From CATOSP01 sp965197545 (lineage in GTDB: Bacteria > Chloroflexota > Dehalococcoidia > Lucifugimonadales > UBA3495): a stretch of DNA of 64,000 nucleotides. The position numbers were made by a program, and so were the translations under genes. This document shows, in pieces, positions 42,626-51,381 of the stretch; the stretch's first letter is position 1, and each line of letters begins with the position of its first letter. Location of the stretch: NCBI GenBank assembly GCA_965197545.1, contig CBDANJ010000008.1, positions 372,001-436,000 on the forward strand. Direction: 5' to 3'. The notes under the pieces are model-generated. The model had not been told where the DNA came from. It saw nothing but the letters and a program-made list of their open reading frames with translations, and made no database searches.

Positions 42626-43444
42626 GTGAACCAACTGCTACCCAAATTTGAGAAACCACCGGTTGTTGAGGTCGCGGTTTCGGTGCAATTCAGCGCTCCG
42701 GTCCTCGACGGCCCGTTACTCATGCTCAGGTGGACTCAGGTGAGGGACCGGTTCCCACGATATGAGCAGGTCTCCCCACTTCCTTCCTCGGTCGAGACTT
42801 TTAGCAACCCCCAGGGACTCCGGTTTGAGTTTCAGTTCAGCGATGCCCCTCCAACACCAAGACTACTAATGCTTAATGAGTCGGAAACGGAAGTCCTGCA
42901 AATTCAGGAGGACAGACTTGGCTATAGCTGGCGTAGGCTGAGCAACGACCACGAGTACCCCCATTATCCAAGTATCAGGGAAAGTTTCCTGCGTGAACTT
43001 ATCGATTTCGAGGGTTTCTTGTCGAGCGAGAATTTAGCCCCCCTCAACGCGGTCCAATGTGAAGTAACCTATGTCAATCTCATTCCCGCCGGGCAAGTCG
43101 GGGAGCATCATTCAGACCTGGGCAAAATACTTCCATCGGTGGAATTTCGCCGCACGGAAACGTTTCTGCCTGACCCGGAACAGACTACGTATGCTTCTCA
43201 ATTTGTCATCATCGGAGACAGCGGCGAGCCAATCGCTCGGCTGTATGTGATGGCCGATCCCAGTTTCGCCGCCTCTGACAGGAGCCCTATCTATATCCTG
43301 AAACTCACGGTCCGGGGCGCTCCCCAGGGACCCGGCACGGTAGAGATCATCAAGAGCATGGACCTGGGCCACGAATGGATAGTTAGAGCCTTTGCCACGC
43401 TGACTTCGGGCGAGATGCAAAAAGTTTGGGAGAGGACGGCATGA
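42626..43444 (+). CDS. TIGR04255-like protein, first gene of a three-gene cassette
   Basis: A 272-residue protein starting at GTG. The N-terminus KFEKPPVVEVAVSVQFSAPV and LRFEFQFSDAPPTPRLLMLN match the TIGR04255 family, which has no known function but is common next to phage-defence and mobile genes. It also shows YSWRRLSNDHEYPHYPSIR, a later NLIPAGQVGEH and a C-terminal helix. A possible -10 (TACAAT) lies at 42,590. Its stop overlaps the next start (ATGA), so the two are translationally coupled. Confidence 0.7.
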   Translation: MNQLLPKFEKPPVVEVAVSVQFSAPVLDGPLLMLRWTQVRDRFPRYEQVSPLPSSVETFSNPQGLRFEFQFSDAPPTPRLLMLNESETEVLQIQEDRLGYSWRRLSNDHEYPHYPSIRESFLRELIDFEGFLSSENLAPLNAVQCEVTYVNLIPAGQVGEHHSDLGKILPSVEFRRTETFLPDPEQTTYASQFVIIGDSGEPIARLYVMADPSFAASDRSPIYILKLTVRGAPQGPGTVEIIKSMDLGHEWIVRAFATLTSGEMQKVWERTA

Positions 43445-43974
43445 CTACAATCGGAATCAAGCCAAGTCCTACGTCAAGAGCACGGACTCCTTATGACGAT
43501 TCAACATTCCCGAACAATCTGACGCTGGACCCGGTTTACACCTCAGAGACTTGGCCGCAATCCACCGGAACTATCACCCTGCATGTGGACTGGAAAACTG
43601 GAATGGCGCTGCTCAGTAGACCACCACTGGCCACCACCAAATGGTTTATCCCAACTCTACGGTCCCTAGTTTCGATTCTCTTGACACGGGAAACGTGGAC
43701 CACCGGAGGCTCTCAATCCGAGCCTTCCGCCGCCGCGGAGATGCTAAATTTGTTGAGCCGAGTGCTCGACGGACGCACGCCGCCTCCGGACGTCGTGCCG
43801 ACCTGGGAAGGCGGGATACAAGTCGAATGGCACCGAAACGGAGTCGACTTGGAGATTGAATCCACTCCTTCCGGGGATGTCGAGTTCTATTTCAGGGGTC
43901 CTGATGTCGAGCGGGAGGACAGTGCATGGGACAACCTTGAAGAGTTGGCCGCCCACGCCCGAACCGTGATCTAA
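43441..43974 (+). CDS. Unknown protein, second gene of the cassette
   Basis: A 177-residue protein whose ATG overlaps the previous stop by 4 bases. It begins with a low-complexity polar region (residues 1-45), then TGTITLHVDWKTGMALLSRP, a helical stretch of about 40 residues, and a final beta-rich domain (IQVEWHRNGVDLEIESTPSG, VEFYFRGPDVE). I recognise no family. Its coupling to the first gene suggests a shared complex. Confidence 0.65.
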   Translation: MTTIGIKPSPTSRARTPYDDSTFPNNLTLDPVYTSETWPQSTGTITLHVDWKTGMALLSRPPLATTKWFIPTLRSLVSILLTRETWTTGGSQSEPSAAAEMLNLLSRVLDGRTPPPDVVPTWEGGIQVEWHRNGVDLEIESTPSGDVEFYFRGPDVEREDSAWDNLEELAAHARTVI

Positions 43975-43998
43975 GTCCCGGAGTCGTCCCATGACCAA

Positions 43999-44379
43999 AT
44001 GATAGAGCCACGAGGCGACGACACTGGTATCGGTGATGGCGAGGTCATCCTGAGACGAATAGCATTCACGACTTTAGACCAGAATCTCCAGAGGCGGCGG
44101 CCATCGACCCAGTCTTTCAAACAGGACGGAACTGACGGATTGGTTTCCGTATACCTCTTGTCAGAAACTACGCCCGCGAATGTCATTGACGAAGGAGTTG
44201 AGAGATACCTGGCGTCAGTCAATGTTGGACTATTGCGAGAGTTAGGTCTTGGAATCGTCCGTGACCCAACCTCAGGCGGACCCGGCCACTGCGTCATCAC
44301 CGGCAGGAAAACCAAGGGTAGATTAAACCGGATCGTTCAGGAGGCCGAGTGGGTTGAGAACTACCGGCCGACGGACTGA
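43999..44379 (+). CDS. Unknown small protein, third gene of the cassette
   Basis: A 126-residue protein, 24 bp after the second gene. It shows VILRRIAFTTLDQN at the N-terminus, then an SxxSFKQDGTDGLVSVYL block, a middle helix, and a C-terminal PGHCVITGRKTKGRLNRIVQ. The His and Arg/Lys pattern suggests a small binding or toxin-like domain, but this is inference only. No family is claimed. Confidence 0.6.
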   Translation: MIEPRGDDTGIGDGEVILRRIAFTTLDQNLQRRRPSTQSFKQDGTDGLVSVYLLSETTPANVIDEGVERYLASVNVGLLRELGLGIVRDPTSGGPGHCVITGRKTKGRLNRIVQEAEWVENYRPTD

Positions 44380-44735
44380 CACCTCCCCAGGGCATTCCAA
44401 CTATCACTGGCCTCGCACATTACTGCTAAAGCTGAGCGTAACGGACCAGGAGGCGCAATGGGATGTAGAGGGCTTGAAGGTGCCGGAACCCGAATGCCTG
44501 ACACTACGTCATTGACAGATCTATGACCGCGACACGATCATGTTGCGAAACGGACACGCCTTGCGTGACAGGTCCCACGCATCTTTGTATATAGCTGCGC
44601 TTGTATGGATCGGGCCGCATATTCATTGAGGTGGAATCCCTCCGTCAAAAGAAATTAGGTACTAACAGGGGTCTCAACTGGCGTACCGGATAGTGTCGTC
44701 TGACTTAGGGATCATGATGAGGGAGGGGGTACTCC
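44380..44735 (+). other. Gap between the cassette and the restriction-modification genes
   Basis: 356 bp without a supported gene. The base composition is lower in GC than the neighbouring coding DNA. I find no clear promoter or hairpin. Confidence 0.4.
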
Positions 44736-45661
44736 ATGGATCACATTGCAGAGCTACATTCTCCGAATGGCGTAGCTCGAGAGCAGATCGCATTTTATTC
44801 CCGCCGTAGATACGAGGAACCCATCCCCCCCGACTCCCATGCGGTCCTCGCTTGCGAGGACAATCTGGCCTTCATCAAGAAGATTCCCGACGAACACATC
44901 AAGCTTATCGTCACCTCTCCTCCATACAACCTCGGTAAGAATTACGAAGCTAAAACTTCACTCGACAGCTATCTTGAGACACAGGAGCGTGTAGTCGAAG
45001 AGTGCGTTCGGATTCTTCACCCACAGGGGTCGATTTGCTGGCAAGTCGGAAACTACGTCGAAAACGGGGAAATCGTCCCTCTTGATACCATCCTCTATCC
45101 CATATTTAAGTCCAAGGGCCTCAGTCTTCGCAACCGGATCGTTTGGCAATTCGGACATGGGCTGCACTGCAGGAGACGTCTTTCCGGGAGATACGAAACG
45201 ATCAACTGGTGGACCAAGAGCGATGACTACACTTGGAATCTTGACCCCATTCGCGTTCCGTCGAAGTATCCCGGAAAACGCCATTTCAAGGGCCCCAACA
45301 TGGGCAAGCTATCTGGAAATCCGAAGGGGAAAAACCCGAGTGATGTCTGGTCGTTCCCGAACGTCAAAGCCAATCACCCGGAAAAGACAATACACCCCGC
45401 CAGTTTCCCGTCGAACTGGTGGAACGCCTTGTGCTATCGATGACACATGAACAAGACCGCGTGTTCGATCCCTATATGGGAGTAGGGTCATCAGTAGTCG
45501 CCGCCCTGATGCACGATCGCCGAGGCTTCGGGTGTGACATTGTTCTGGAGTACGTGGAGATAGCTCGGCAGAGGGTGGATGAACTCCGGGAAGGTACGCT
45601 CAGAACACGCCCCATGGGGAAACCCGTTTACGATCCAGAGAAGCCTAACGGCGGGCACTGA
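44736..45661 (+). pseudogene. Type II DNA methyltransferase, split by a one-base frameshift
   Basis: Two frames together encode a SAM-dependent DNA methyltransferase of the TSPPY type. The first (44,736-45,443) has TSPPYNLGKNYEA (motif IV, about residue 60) and GSICWQVGNYV. The second (from about 45,400 to 45,661) has PVELVERLVLSM, then motif I DPYMGVGSSVVAAL. The order is that of a circularly permuted (beta-type) enzyme. The junction is at a C-run near 45,400 (ACCCCGCCAG), where one C seems missing: the first frame reads PASFPSNWWNALCYR and stops. It overlaps the nuclease gene by one base (TGATG). If the shift is real, the cell would lack self-protection, so it may be a sequencing error. Confidence 0.8.
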
Positions 45662-46272
45662 TGGAGATCAAGGCTAGATACTCTCACCTCAACGGCGAGG
45701 AATACTTACTGGTCCACCGCAAGGACTTATGGGAAGAGGTGCTGAATGTAATCGCAAGCGTGGACGCGCTCGCCTGTCGAACTAAGATATCTCGAGAGAA
45801 GACCATGCAGGGGAGGACCCTATTCTCTCCTGGAGACATGAACCGGGCGTTTAAGACCGGGCTTCAAGCCCGTGGGTGGAGCGAGCGTCGAAGCAATTTC
45901 TGGGTGACGGACGACGAGAAGTTGCTCCGAGGAATCTACGGTCTTCCAGAATCGGAGCAGAAACTGGCAATAGAAGAGGCGGGGCACTCGCCAATAATGT
46001 CATACAACCAAACGGACTTCGTAAAAGATCGCGTAGCGGTGGAGATACAATTCGGAAAATACGCCTTCGTCGCTCATGACCTATTCGTGAAGCATCTAAG
46101 TTTCTATGTGTCGGACATTATCGACGTGGGCATCGAAGTTCTTCCCATGAAGGAACTCGAGCGGGAAATGTCCTCCGGGGTCCCCTATTATGAACGAGAC
46201 CTGCTTAACGTCCTTAGGCAAGGACGGGGCGTGCCGGCGGTCCCATTAGTGCTCATTGGGGTGACTCCTTAA
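45661..46272 (+). CDS. BglII/BstYI-like type II restriction endonuclease
   Basis: A 203-residue nuclease. The motif VAVEIQFGKYAF matches the unusual BglII-family catalytic site, with Asp119, Glu128 and Gln130 at the same spacing as the BglII Asp84, Glu93 and Gln95. GRTLFSPGDMNRAFKTGL is typical too. That family recognises GATC-centred sites (RGATCY or AGATCT); which applies here is unknown. The ATG overlaps the methyltransferase stop, so the pair is one operon. A strong terminator follows. Confidence 0.82.
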   Translation: MEIKARYSHLNGEEYLLVHRKDLWEEVLNVIASVDALACRTKISREKTMQGRTLFSPGDMNRAFKTGLQARGWSERRSNFWVTDDEKLLRGIYGLPESEQKLAIEEAGHSPIMSYNQTDFVKDRVAVEIQFGKYAFVAHDLFVKHLSFYVSDIIDVGIEVLPMKELEREMSSGVPYYERDLLNVLRQGRGVPAVPLVLIGVTP

Positions 46273-46306
46273 AGCCATATATTCTCCAGAACGCCAGGCA
46301 ACGAGA

Positions 46307-46334
46307 AACGGGCTGGCTCATTGGCCAGCCCGTT
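46307..46334 (+). terminator. Bidirectional terminator between restriction genes and BNR gene
   Basis: A perfect 11-bp stem (AACGGGCTGGC, 46,307-46,317, with 46,324-46,334) and 6-base loop, between the stops of two convergent genes. Confidence 0.7.
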
Positions 46335-46360
46335 GCCGCGCCTTTAGACCTGGTACGACG

Positions 46361-47344
46361 TTAGTTGGGCATTACCGCTACGCTGCGGATTTCGCCGAAT
46401 TCCTTCTTCAGCTTCTGCCAGTTGTCGCCGCCGTCGGTGCTGAGGTACACGTACCCGTACAGGCTTGCGCCCGCGATGACGTTGGGGACTTCCTGGTGGG
46501 TGCCAAACCAATACACTACCGAATTGGGCTCGGTGGGCAGCGGTGTCGACTCCCAGGTCTGCCCGTTGTCGCTGGTGCGTTGGATGGCTCCCGTGAAACC
46601 GGGGATAGAGTCACCGTTGCCAACGAACATGACGTTAGGGTCGTCGGCCTTGATTACCATCCCCCGGCAGTAGGAGCGGGTGTCGTTCTCGTTGAACTTC
46701 GGGAAATAGTGGTAGTCCCAGCTCTCGCCTTCGTCGGTGCTGGTGGCGATTCCGAAGGGGCTGGTGCAGTAGATCGAAGTAGTCGGCCCCGGCTTGAGCG
46801 CCATGCCGTGGATGTCGCCGTGGAACGGGTCCGACCCCAGGTCGGGCATGTGCAACCAGGTGTCGCCGCCGTCCAGGCTCTTGTAAACGCCATCGACCTC
46901 GATGCCCGCCCAGACCGTGCGGCTGTCCCGTGGGTCGACGATCATGTTGGTGGTCCTGGGAATACCAACCGGGCAGGGGATGGTCAGCCCCATTTCCAGG
47001 TGGTCCCAGGTCTTGCCACCGTCCTTGGAGCGGTAAGAGTTGGGCCTGGTCCCGGCGAAGATGGTCTCCGAATCAGACGGGTCCACCGCTACCGACCAGA
47101 TCTGCAGGTCGTCGAAAGGTGAGTCCAGCTTTTCCCAGGTGGCCGCATTGTCGTCGCTCCGGTAAATCCCCACGTCGGTCCCCGCAATGATGCGGTGGGG
47201 GTTGTCCGGGTAGACCGCCAGCGACCGAACGTTGCTTTCGGACGGTAGCGGGTCTCGGATGCGGTCCCAGGTGTTGCCGCCGTCAGTTGTCCGCGACAGT
47301 CCACCGCCAATGGTCCCGATACAAAGGGTATAGCCTGCTGCCAT
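46361..47344 (-). CDS. BNR-repeat/sialidase-like beta-propeller protein
   Basis: A 327-residue propeller with seven or so BNR/Asp-box units (TTDGGNTWDRI, RSDDNAATWEKL, RSKDGGKTWDHL, KSLDGGDTWLHM, STDEGESWDYH, TSDNGQTWEST, STDGGDNWQKL). GAGGAGG lies 8 bases before the ATG. No signal peptide or sialidase catalytic residues are visible. It resembles sortilin/YCF48-type domain proteins that are widespread in Chloroflexota. Function unknown. Confidence 0.82.
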   Translation of the reverse strand: MAAGYTLCIGTIGGGLSRTTDGGNTWDRIRDPLPSESNVRSLAVYPDNPHRIIAGTDVGIYRSDDNAATWEKLDSPFDDLQIWSVAVDPSDSETIFAGTRPNSYRSKDGGKTWDHLEMGLTIPCPVGIPRTTNMIVDPRDSRTVWAGIEVDGVYKSLDGGDTWLHMPDLGSDPFHGDIHGMALKPGPTTSIYCTSPFGIATSTDEGESWDYHYFPKFNENDTRSYCRGMVIKADDPNVMFVGNGDSIPGFTGAIQRTSDNGQTWESTPLPTEPNSVVYWFGTHQEVPNVIAGASLYGYVYLSTDGGDNWQKLKKEFGEIRSVAVMPN

Positions 47345-47482
47345 AACCTAGTCCTCCTCTAGATTGGTTCCCGGTCCTTGGATGGTCACCCTATGATAGC
47401 CCGCACTCGATGGAATTTCCACCTTCGTGCTTGCAAACGGGTCAAGTGGGCCTGATTTCGTCCCTGTATCGCAACTCTGTCG

Positions 47483-47881
47483 CTATAAAGGTTGACGGGA
47501 GTCGAATCCCGCGTTGGTCTCGTGCCAGAACTCGATCCGTTCCTCACCGCGTATCCAGCAAAGATATATCTCCCGCCCTTCCCTCTGCGACGGGAAGTCT
47601 ACCAACCAACTGGAGAGATCCCTCACGATTATGCCCCGGTCCCCGACCTCCCTGAGCTTGGCCTGCAAGTCCTGGGTAAGACGGTCCACGGCGCGCTGCA
47701 ACTCCCTGCGTTCCGACTCGTGGCTGGTGGCGCCGTTTCCCCGGCGTTCCCGCAGCAGCACAAGAAGTTCCTGTTGTTTGCCCGCCAGTTCGTCCCTTAC
47801 CGGCATAAGACCGGCGAATGTCTCGACTAGCCAGGGCAGTTCGGCGTTAGCCTCTTCCAGGGTGAACAAACGATGTCTCAT
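47483..47881 (-). CDS. DUF2203 family protein
   Basis: A 132-residue helical protein with GGAGG 4 bases before the ATG. It starts with RHRLFTLEEANAELPWLVET, has a long coiled-coil helix (ELAGKQQELLVLLRERRGN), and ends with WLVDFPSQREGREIYLCWIR, EERIEFWHETNAGFDSRQPL. The end of the family is strongly conserved. Function unknown. Confidence 0.85.
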   Translation of the reverse strand: MRHRLFTLEEANAELPWLVETFAGLMPVRDELAGKQQELLVLLRERRGNGATSHESERRELQRAVDRLTQDLQAKLREVGDRGIIVRDLSSWLVDFPSQREGREIYLCWIRGEERIEFWHETNAGFDSRQPL

Positions 47882-48320
47882 GACGCCTCCACTTTATCGC
47901 AACGACCGCAGCGGCGCAAAGCCGGAGACTCCTCTGCCGGAGCCGTTCGGGAGCCATTCGAAGGCCCGGCCACAAATGCTGCCGGCTTTGCGGGTCCCTG
48001 GTCCATACAATTCCTGGATTCCAGCTTTCGCAGGAAAGACGGGTGGGCGGATTTTTCGGGGACCTCAGGATCTTTCAATCATTGGCATACTACCCCTTCT
48101 CCTTTGAGGGAGAAGGACGGGATGAGGGTGAAATTCCATGCACCAACCTGGTTCCCCTCGCCACATGGCCCTCACCCCCGGATCAAGTCCGGGGCAGGCT
48201 CCAACCCCTCTCCCAAAGGGCGAGGGACTGTCGCGGAAAACTGAAAGAGGCTGTATGGGAACCTACCCGCCCTCGGCATGATGAGGGCAAAAGGGATACA
48301 ATATTGGGCAGAAAGCGCTG
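47882..48320. other. Intergenic repeat-rich region
   Basis: 439 bp without a gene. It contains repeat-element sequence resembling 37,112-37,276 and the CCCCGG-type element also found at 55,573 and 55,664. Confidence 0.5.
48090..48235. repeat. Inverted dispersed-repeat pair with CCCCGG core
   Basis: A GGGAGAAGGACGGGATGAGGG arm and a facing CCCTCACCCCC...CCCCTCTCCCAAAGGGCGAGGG arm. It includes CCCCGGATCAAGTCCGGGG and CAGGCTC (48,176-48,201), also seen near 55,573 and 55,664. Confidence 0.6.
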
Positions 48321-49229
48321 GTGTCGAAAACCGATTTGCCCTGGAGCCGCAGATTGTCCTCAGACAAGAACCTGTTCGGTGAAGGCGACATGGCCCTGCT
48401 GCAAGACCGCAAGGGCCGCCGCCATCTTTTGACCCTGTCGGAAGGCCAGACCTTCCACAGCCACCAGGGGCGGTTGCCCCATGCCGACCTGATCGGCCAG
48501 ACCGTCGGCGGCTGGTACCGCACCGACAAGGGCCACGTGCTGTTGGCCGTGCGTCCAACCCTGGGCGACTTCGTCCGGGAAATGCCCCGCGGTCCCCAGA
48601 TCATCTACCCCAAGGACCTGGGCAACATCGTATCCATGGCCGACATTTTCCCCGGCGCAACCGTAATCGAAGGGGGCCTGGGTTCAGGTTCCCTGACCGC
48701 CGCGCTGCTGCGAGCCGTCGGCGACACCGGCCAGGTCATAACCTACGAGATCGAAGAATCGGTGGTCCCCAGGGCCAAGTCCAACATCCAGAAAGTCATA
48801 CCAGACCTCTCTCGACTCACAATCAAGCTGGGCAATATCTACGAGGGCATATCGGAACGCGGCATCGACCGGGTGGTCCTGGACGTGCCCGAGCCCTGGG
48901 AGACCGTCTCCACCATCGGCGACTGTTTGGTGATGGGAGGCATAGTCCTCAGCTTCCTGCCCACCATCCTTCAGGTCCACCGTTTGACCCTCGCCCTGGA
49001 GCAAGACTCCAGATTTCAGATGATCGAGACTGTGGAAACCCTGCTCCGGCCCTGGCACGTCACCGAACGCAGCGTTAGGCCGGAACACCGCATGATCGCC
49101 CACAGCGGTTTCCTTACCACCGCCGTCAGATGCGAGCCTCGGCGGACCAGGCCCGCCGCAGGTCACCCGGACTCTTCACCGGAGACGGACAGCGAAGAAC
49201 AGGAGGAATCCAATGGACGTGATGGATAG
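48321..49229 (+). CDS. trmI: tRNA (adenine-N1)-methyltransferase, TrmI type
   Basis: A 302-residue SAM-dependent methyltransferase that makes m1A58 in the T loop of tRNAs, in the cytoplasm. It starts at GTG. Hallmarks: an N-terminal beta domain (VLLAVRPTLGDFVREMPRGP), IIYPKDLGNIVSMADIFPGA, then motif I VIEGGLGSGSLTAALLRAVG and VLDVPEPWETV. The last 17 bases overlap the HD-domain gene. Enzyme is complete; the C-terminal 30 residues are Glu/Ser/Arg-rich and unlike the family. Confidence 0.9.
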   Translation: MSKTDLPWSRRLSSDKNLFGEGDMALLQDRKGRRHLLTLSEGQTFHSHQGRLPHADLIGQTVGGWYRTDKGHVLLAVRPTLGDFVREMPRGPQIIYPKDLGNIVSMADIFPGATVIEGGLGSGSLTAALLRAVGDTGQVITYEIEESVVPRAKSNIQKVIPDLSRLTIKLGNIYEGISERGIDRVVLDVPEPWETVSTIGDCLVMGGIVLSFLPTILQVHRLTLALEQDSRFQMIETVETLLRPWHVTERSVRPEHRMIAHSGFLTTAVRCEPRRTRPAAGHPDSSPETDSEEQEESNGRDG

Positions 49230-49779
49230 GGACCAGACCATCGACTTTCTGCATCAACACGTCAAGACCGAGATGCTGATGAAGCACCTGTTGAGCGTCG
49301 AAGCGTCCATGCGGGGCTACGCCCGGAAATTCGGAGAGGACGAAGACCGTTGGGCCATCGCGGGGCTGCTCCACGACTTCGATTGGGAGATATGTCCGAC
49401 TCCGGAGGACCATCCCAATTACGGGGCGCGGATCCTCCGAGACCACGGCTACCCCGACGACATTATCCGCGCCGTACTCACTCACGGAGACCACACCGGT
49501 ATCGCCAGGGAATCGCTGATGGAGCACACCCTGTTCGCCGTCGACGAACTCTCCGGGTTTGTACGCGCCGTCGGGCTGGTGCGCCCCTCCAAGAGCCTGA
49601 ACGACGTCACGCCCCGGTCGGTGCGCCGGAAGATGCGCGACAAGGGGTTCGCCACCAACGTAAACCGCGACGACCTCGTCCGGGGCGCGGAGGAGCTTGG
49701 CGTCGATCTGGACGAGCACATCGCCTTCGTCGTGGAGAGCATGAAGCCGGTGGCCACCCAGATAGACTTGCAAGACTAA
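49213..49779 (+). CDS. HD-domain phosphohydrolase-like protein
   Basis: A 188-residue protein with His54-Asp55 in AGLLHDFDWEI, and further expected ligands in HPNYGARILRDHGYP and VLTHGDHTG, so it is a single HD domain. It starts inside the trmI coding region (17-base overlap) and ends 4 bases past the start of the convergent MidA stop. The substrate, probably a nucleotide or phosphate ester, is not known. Confidence 0.86.
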   Translation: MDVMDRDQTIDFLHQHVKTEMLMKHLLSVEASMRGYARKFGEDEDRWAIAGLLHDFDWEICPTPEDHPNYGARILRDHGYPDDIIRAVLTHGDHTGIARESLMEHTLFAVDELSGFVRAVGLVRPSKSLNDVTPRSVRRKMRDKGFATNVNRDDLVRGAEELGVDLDEHIAFVVESMKPVATQIDLQD

Positions 49780-50969
49780 GTCGGCGCTCCGGGCAGGGGC
49801 CCCCGCCCCAACCTCAGGTGCCGTTCCGCAAGCAGGGGGGGCGGTAGATACGCGGTCAAATCGCTGGGTTCCTGACACCGCCCGAACCCCCAGAGTCTGG
49901 GTTGTCCGACGTTTTTTCCCTGGGCCAACACCTTGAAGTTGCCCAGCCCTCCGGGGTCCACTAGCTCCTGCATTCCCCGGCGGTTGGCCCAAAATTCCGG
50001 CTGGCCCGGTGTAACAGTCCGCAACCGCCCCAGGATTTCCCGAATCCCCAGGCTCCCCAGGAACGACGCCTGGTCCGTAATGTCCAGGAATTCCAGTCCG
50101 GCCCGCTGACCAAGCCGCACGACCGACGTGAAGTCCACCTGCGAGGTGATGTCCTGGCGGCCGATTCGCCGCAGGGGGCTGTCGGTCTGGACGTGCCGGT
50201 GAAAAGTGGTCAGGGTCCCACGAAACCGCTCCCCGGGGGAGTAGAGTTCTCTGGCGCTCCTGCCGTAGTCGATGGTCAATACAAAGCCTCGGTCCAACGC
50301 GGCGGCTACCTCACCCACCCAGCCTGCCAGACCCAAGTTGACCTCGGCGGTCTGGCCCTCCGCAAGCGTGATCCCCAGTCCATCCAGCCTTTCCGCCAAT
50401 GCCGGAGTCGAGGGCTCGCCGGTAGTGAGAGTCAACTCGCCGTCCTCCAAGGTCACCAGCGCCTCACGCAAGCGGCCTTCTTCCATAGTTACTTGATGCA
50501 CCGGAAAGGCGTCCAGAAGCTCGTTGGAGAGGATGCACCCCGTCACTCCACGGACCGGCAACGATTCCGCAACGAGCCTGGAGGCGGACGCCATCCCCTT
50601 CTCATGCCCTGAAGAGGCCAGCCGGTCAACGCACAAGTAACGCAAGGCGTCTTTGAAGCTGTGTGGCAGCGTCTCGGAAAAGGTCAGGATGTCCCGGCAT
50701 AGGAGCCCATCGCCGCTCCCGGGTTCAACCACCGTGAAGACCTCGGGCCTGTCCAACACGAGCCACATCTGGTATAGCTGGACCGCGATCAACGCGCCAA
50801 AGGCGGGATGGGCAAGCGGGCTGGTGAAGAAGTCCCCGGAAGCTCCGACGTTCCCGCCGGAAGAATAGTAGCCCCCGCAAGGCCAATACAAGGCCACGTC
50901 CATGAACTCAGCGAACGGGATGCGACCCCTCTCCGCGATGCGGCGGCGTATCTCAGCTTCGGCGGTCAC
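49776..50969 (-). CDS. MidA/NDUFAF7-like SAM-dependent methyltransferase (COG1565)
   Basis: A 397-residue protein with the family's N-terminus (ERGRIPFAEFMDVALYWPCG, GYYSSGGNVGASGDFFTSPL) and the SAM motif FTVVEPGSGDGLLCRDIL. It also has GCILSNELLDAFPVHQV, FVLTIDYGRSARELYSPGER and GRQDITSQVDFTSVVRLGQ. Eukaryotic relatives methylate an arginine of the complex I subunit NDUFS2; the bacterial role is less clear. Converges on the HD gene with a 4-base overlap. Confidence 0.88.
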   Translation of the reverse strand: MTAEAEIRRRIAERGRIPFAEFMDVALYWPCGGYYSSGGNVGASGDFFTSPLAHPAFGALIAVQLYQMWLVLDRPEVFTVVEPGSGDGLLCRDILTFSETLPHSFKDALRYLCVDRLASSGHEKGMASASRLVAESLPVRGVTGCILSNELLDAFPVHQVTMEEGRLREALVTLEDGELTLTTGEPSTPALAERLDGLGITLAEGQTAEVNLGLAGWVGEVAAALDRGFVLTIDYGRSARELYSPGERFRGTLTTFHRHVQTDSPLRRIGRQDITSQVDFTSVVRLGQRAGLEFLDITDQASFLGSLGIREILGRLRTVTPGQPEFWANRRGMQELVDPGGLGNFKVLAQGKNVGQPRLWGFGRCQEPSDLTAYLPPPLLAERHLRLGRGPLPGAPT

Positions 50970-51381
50970 CTAGACATTATCCCCAGACACCGAAACGAGC
51001 ACTGCCTGGCATGGTCTAACCGGGCGGACTCCCCAGAAAAGCGTGTCGCCGTCCCTCACGCCTTCGGGAGAATCCAGACACGGTAGGAGGCCGGGCTTTT
51101 TTGTTGTGGAGACAAAGTGGGACATTTTGGGACAATTGCCCTCGTTGGAGGGACCGGGATTGGGTCTCCGGCCATGACCGGCTATCCCTACAGTAAAGAG
51201 GTGGCGCCGGGATTGGGAAGGGGCTAATGTCAGCGGCGTCCTACGATTATCGGTCCAATTGTCCGAACCGTGATTCATGGGATTATGAGATTCGGATGAT
51301 TTCCCACTCATATAAGTCCCAGAATCAGAGAAATCACAGTTCAGACGAACAATCGAAAGGCCCTGGAACCCCAAACCTGGT
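50970..51381. other. Gap upstream of the MidA gene with a palindromic element
   Basis: 412 bp between two minus-strand genes. A direct repeat GGGACATTTTGGGACAATT occurs near 51,120. A long imperfect dyad lies at 51,261-51,346. Frames across this stretch lack start signals and are not called. Confidence 0.45.
51261..51346. repeat. Imperfect palindromic element
   Basis: GTCCGAACCGTGATT (51,261-51,275) and AATCACAGTTCAGAC (51,332-51,346) are complementary at 13 of 15 positions, the two mismatches being G-U-compatible. The interior is A/T-rich with GATT-type blocks, a form common in dispersed bacterial palindromes. Confidence 0.5.
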
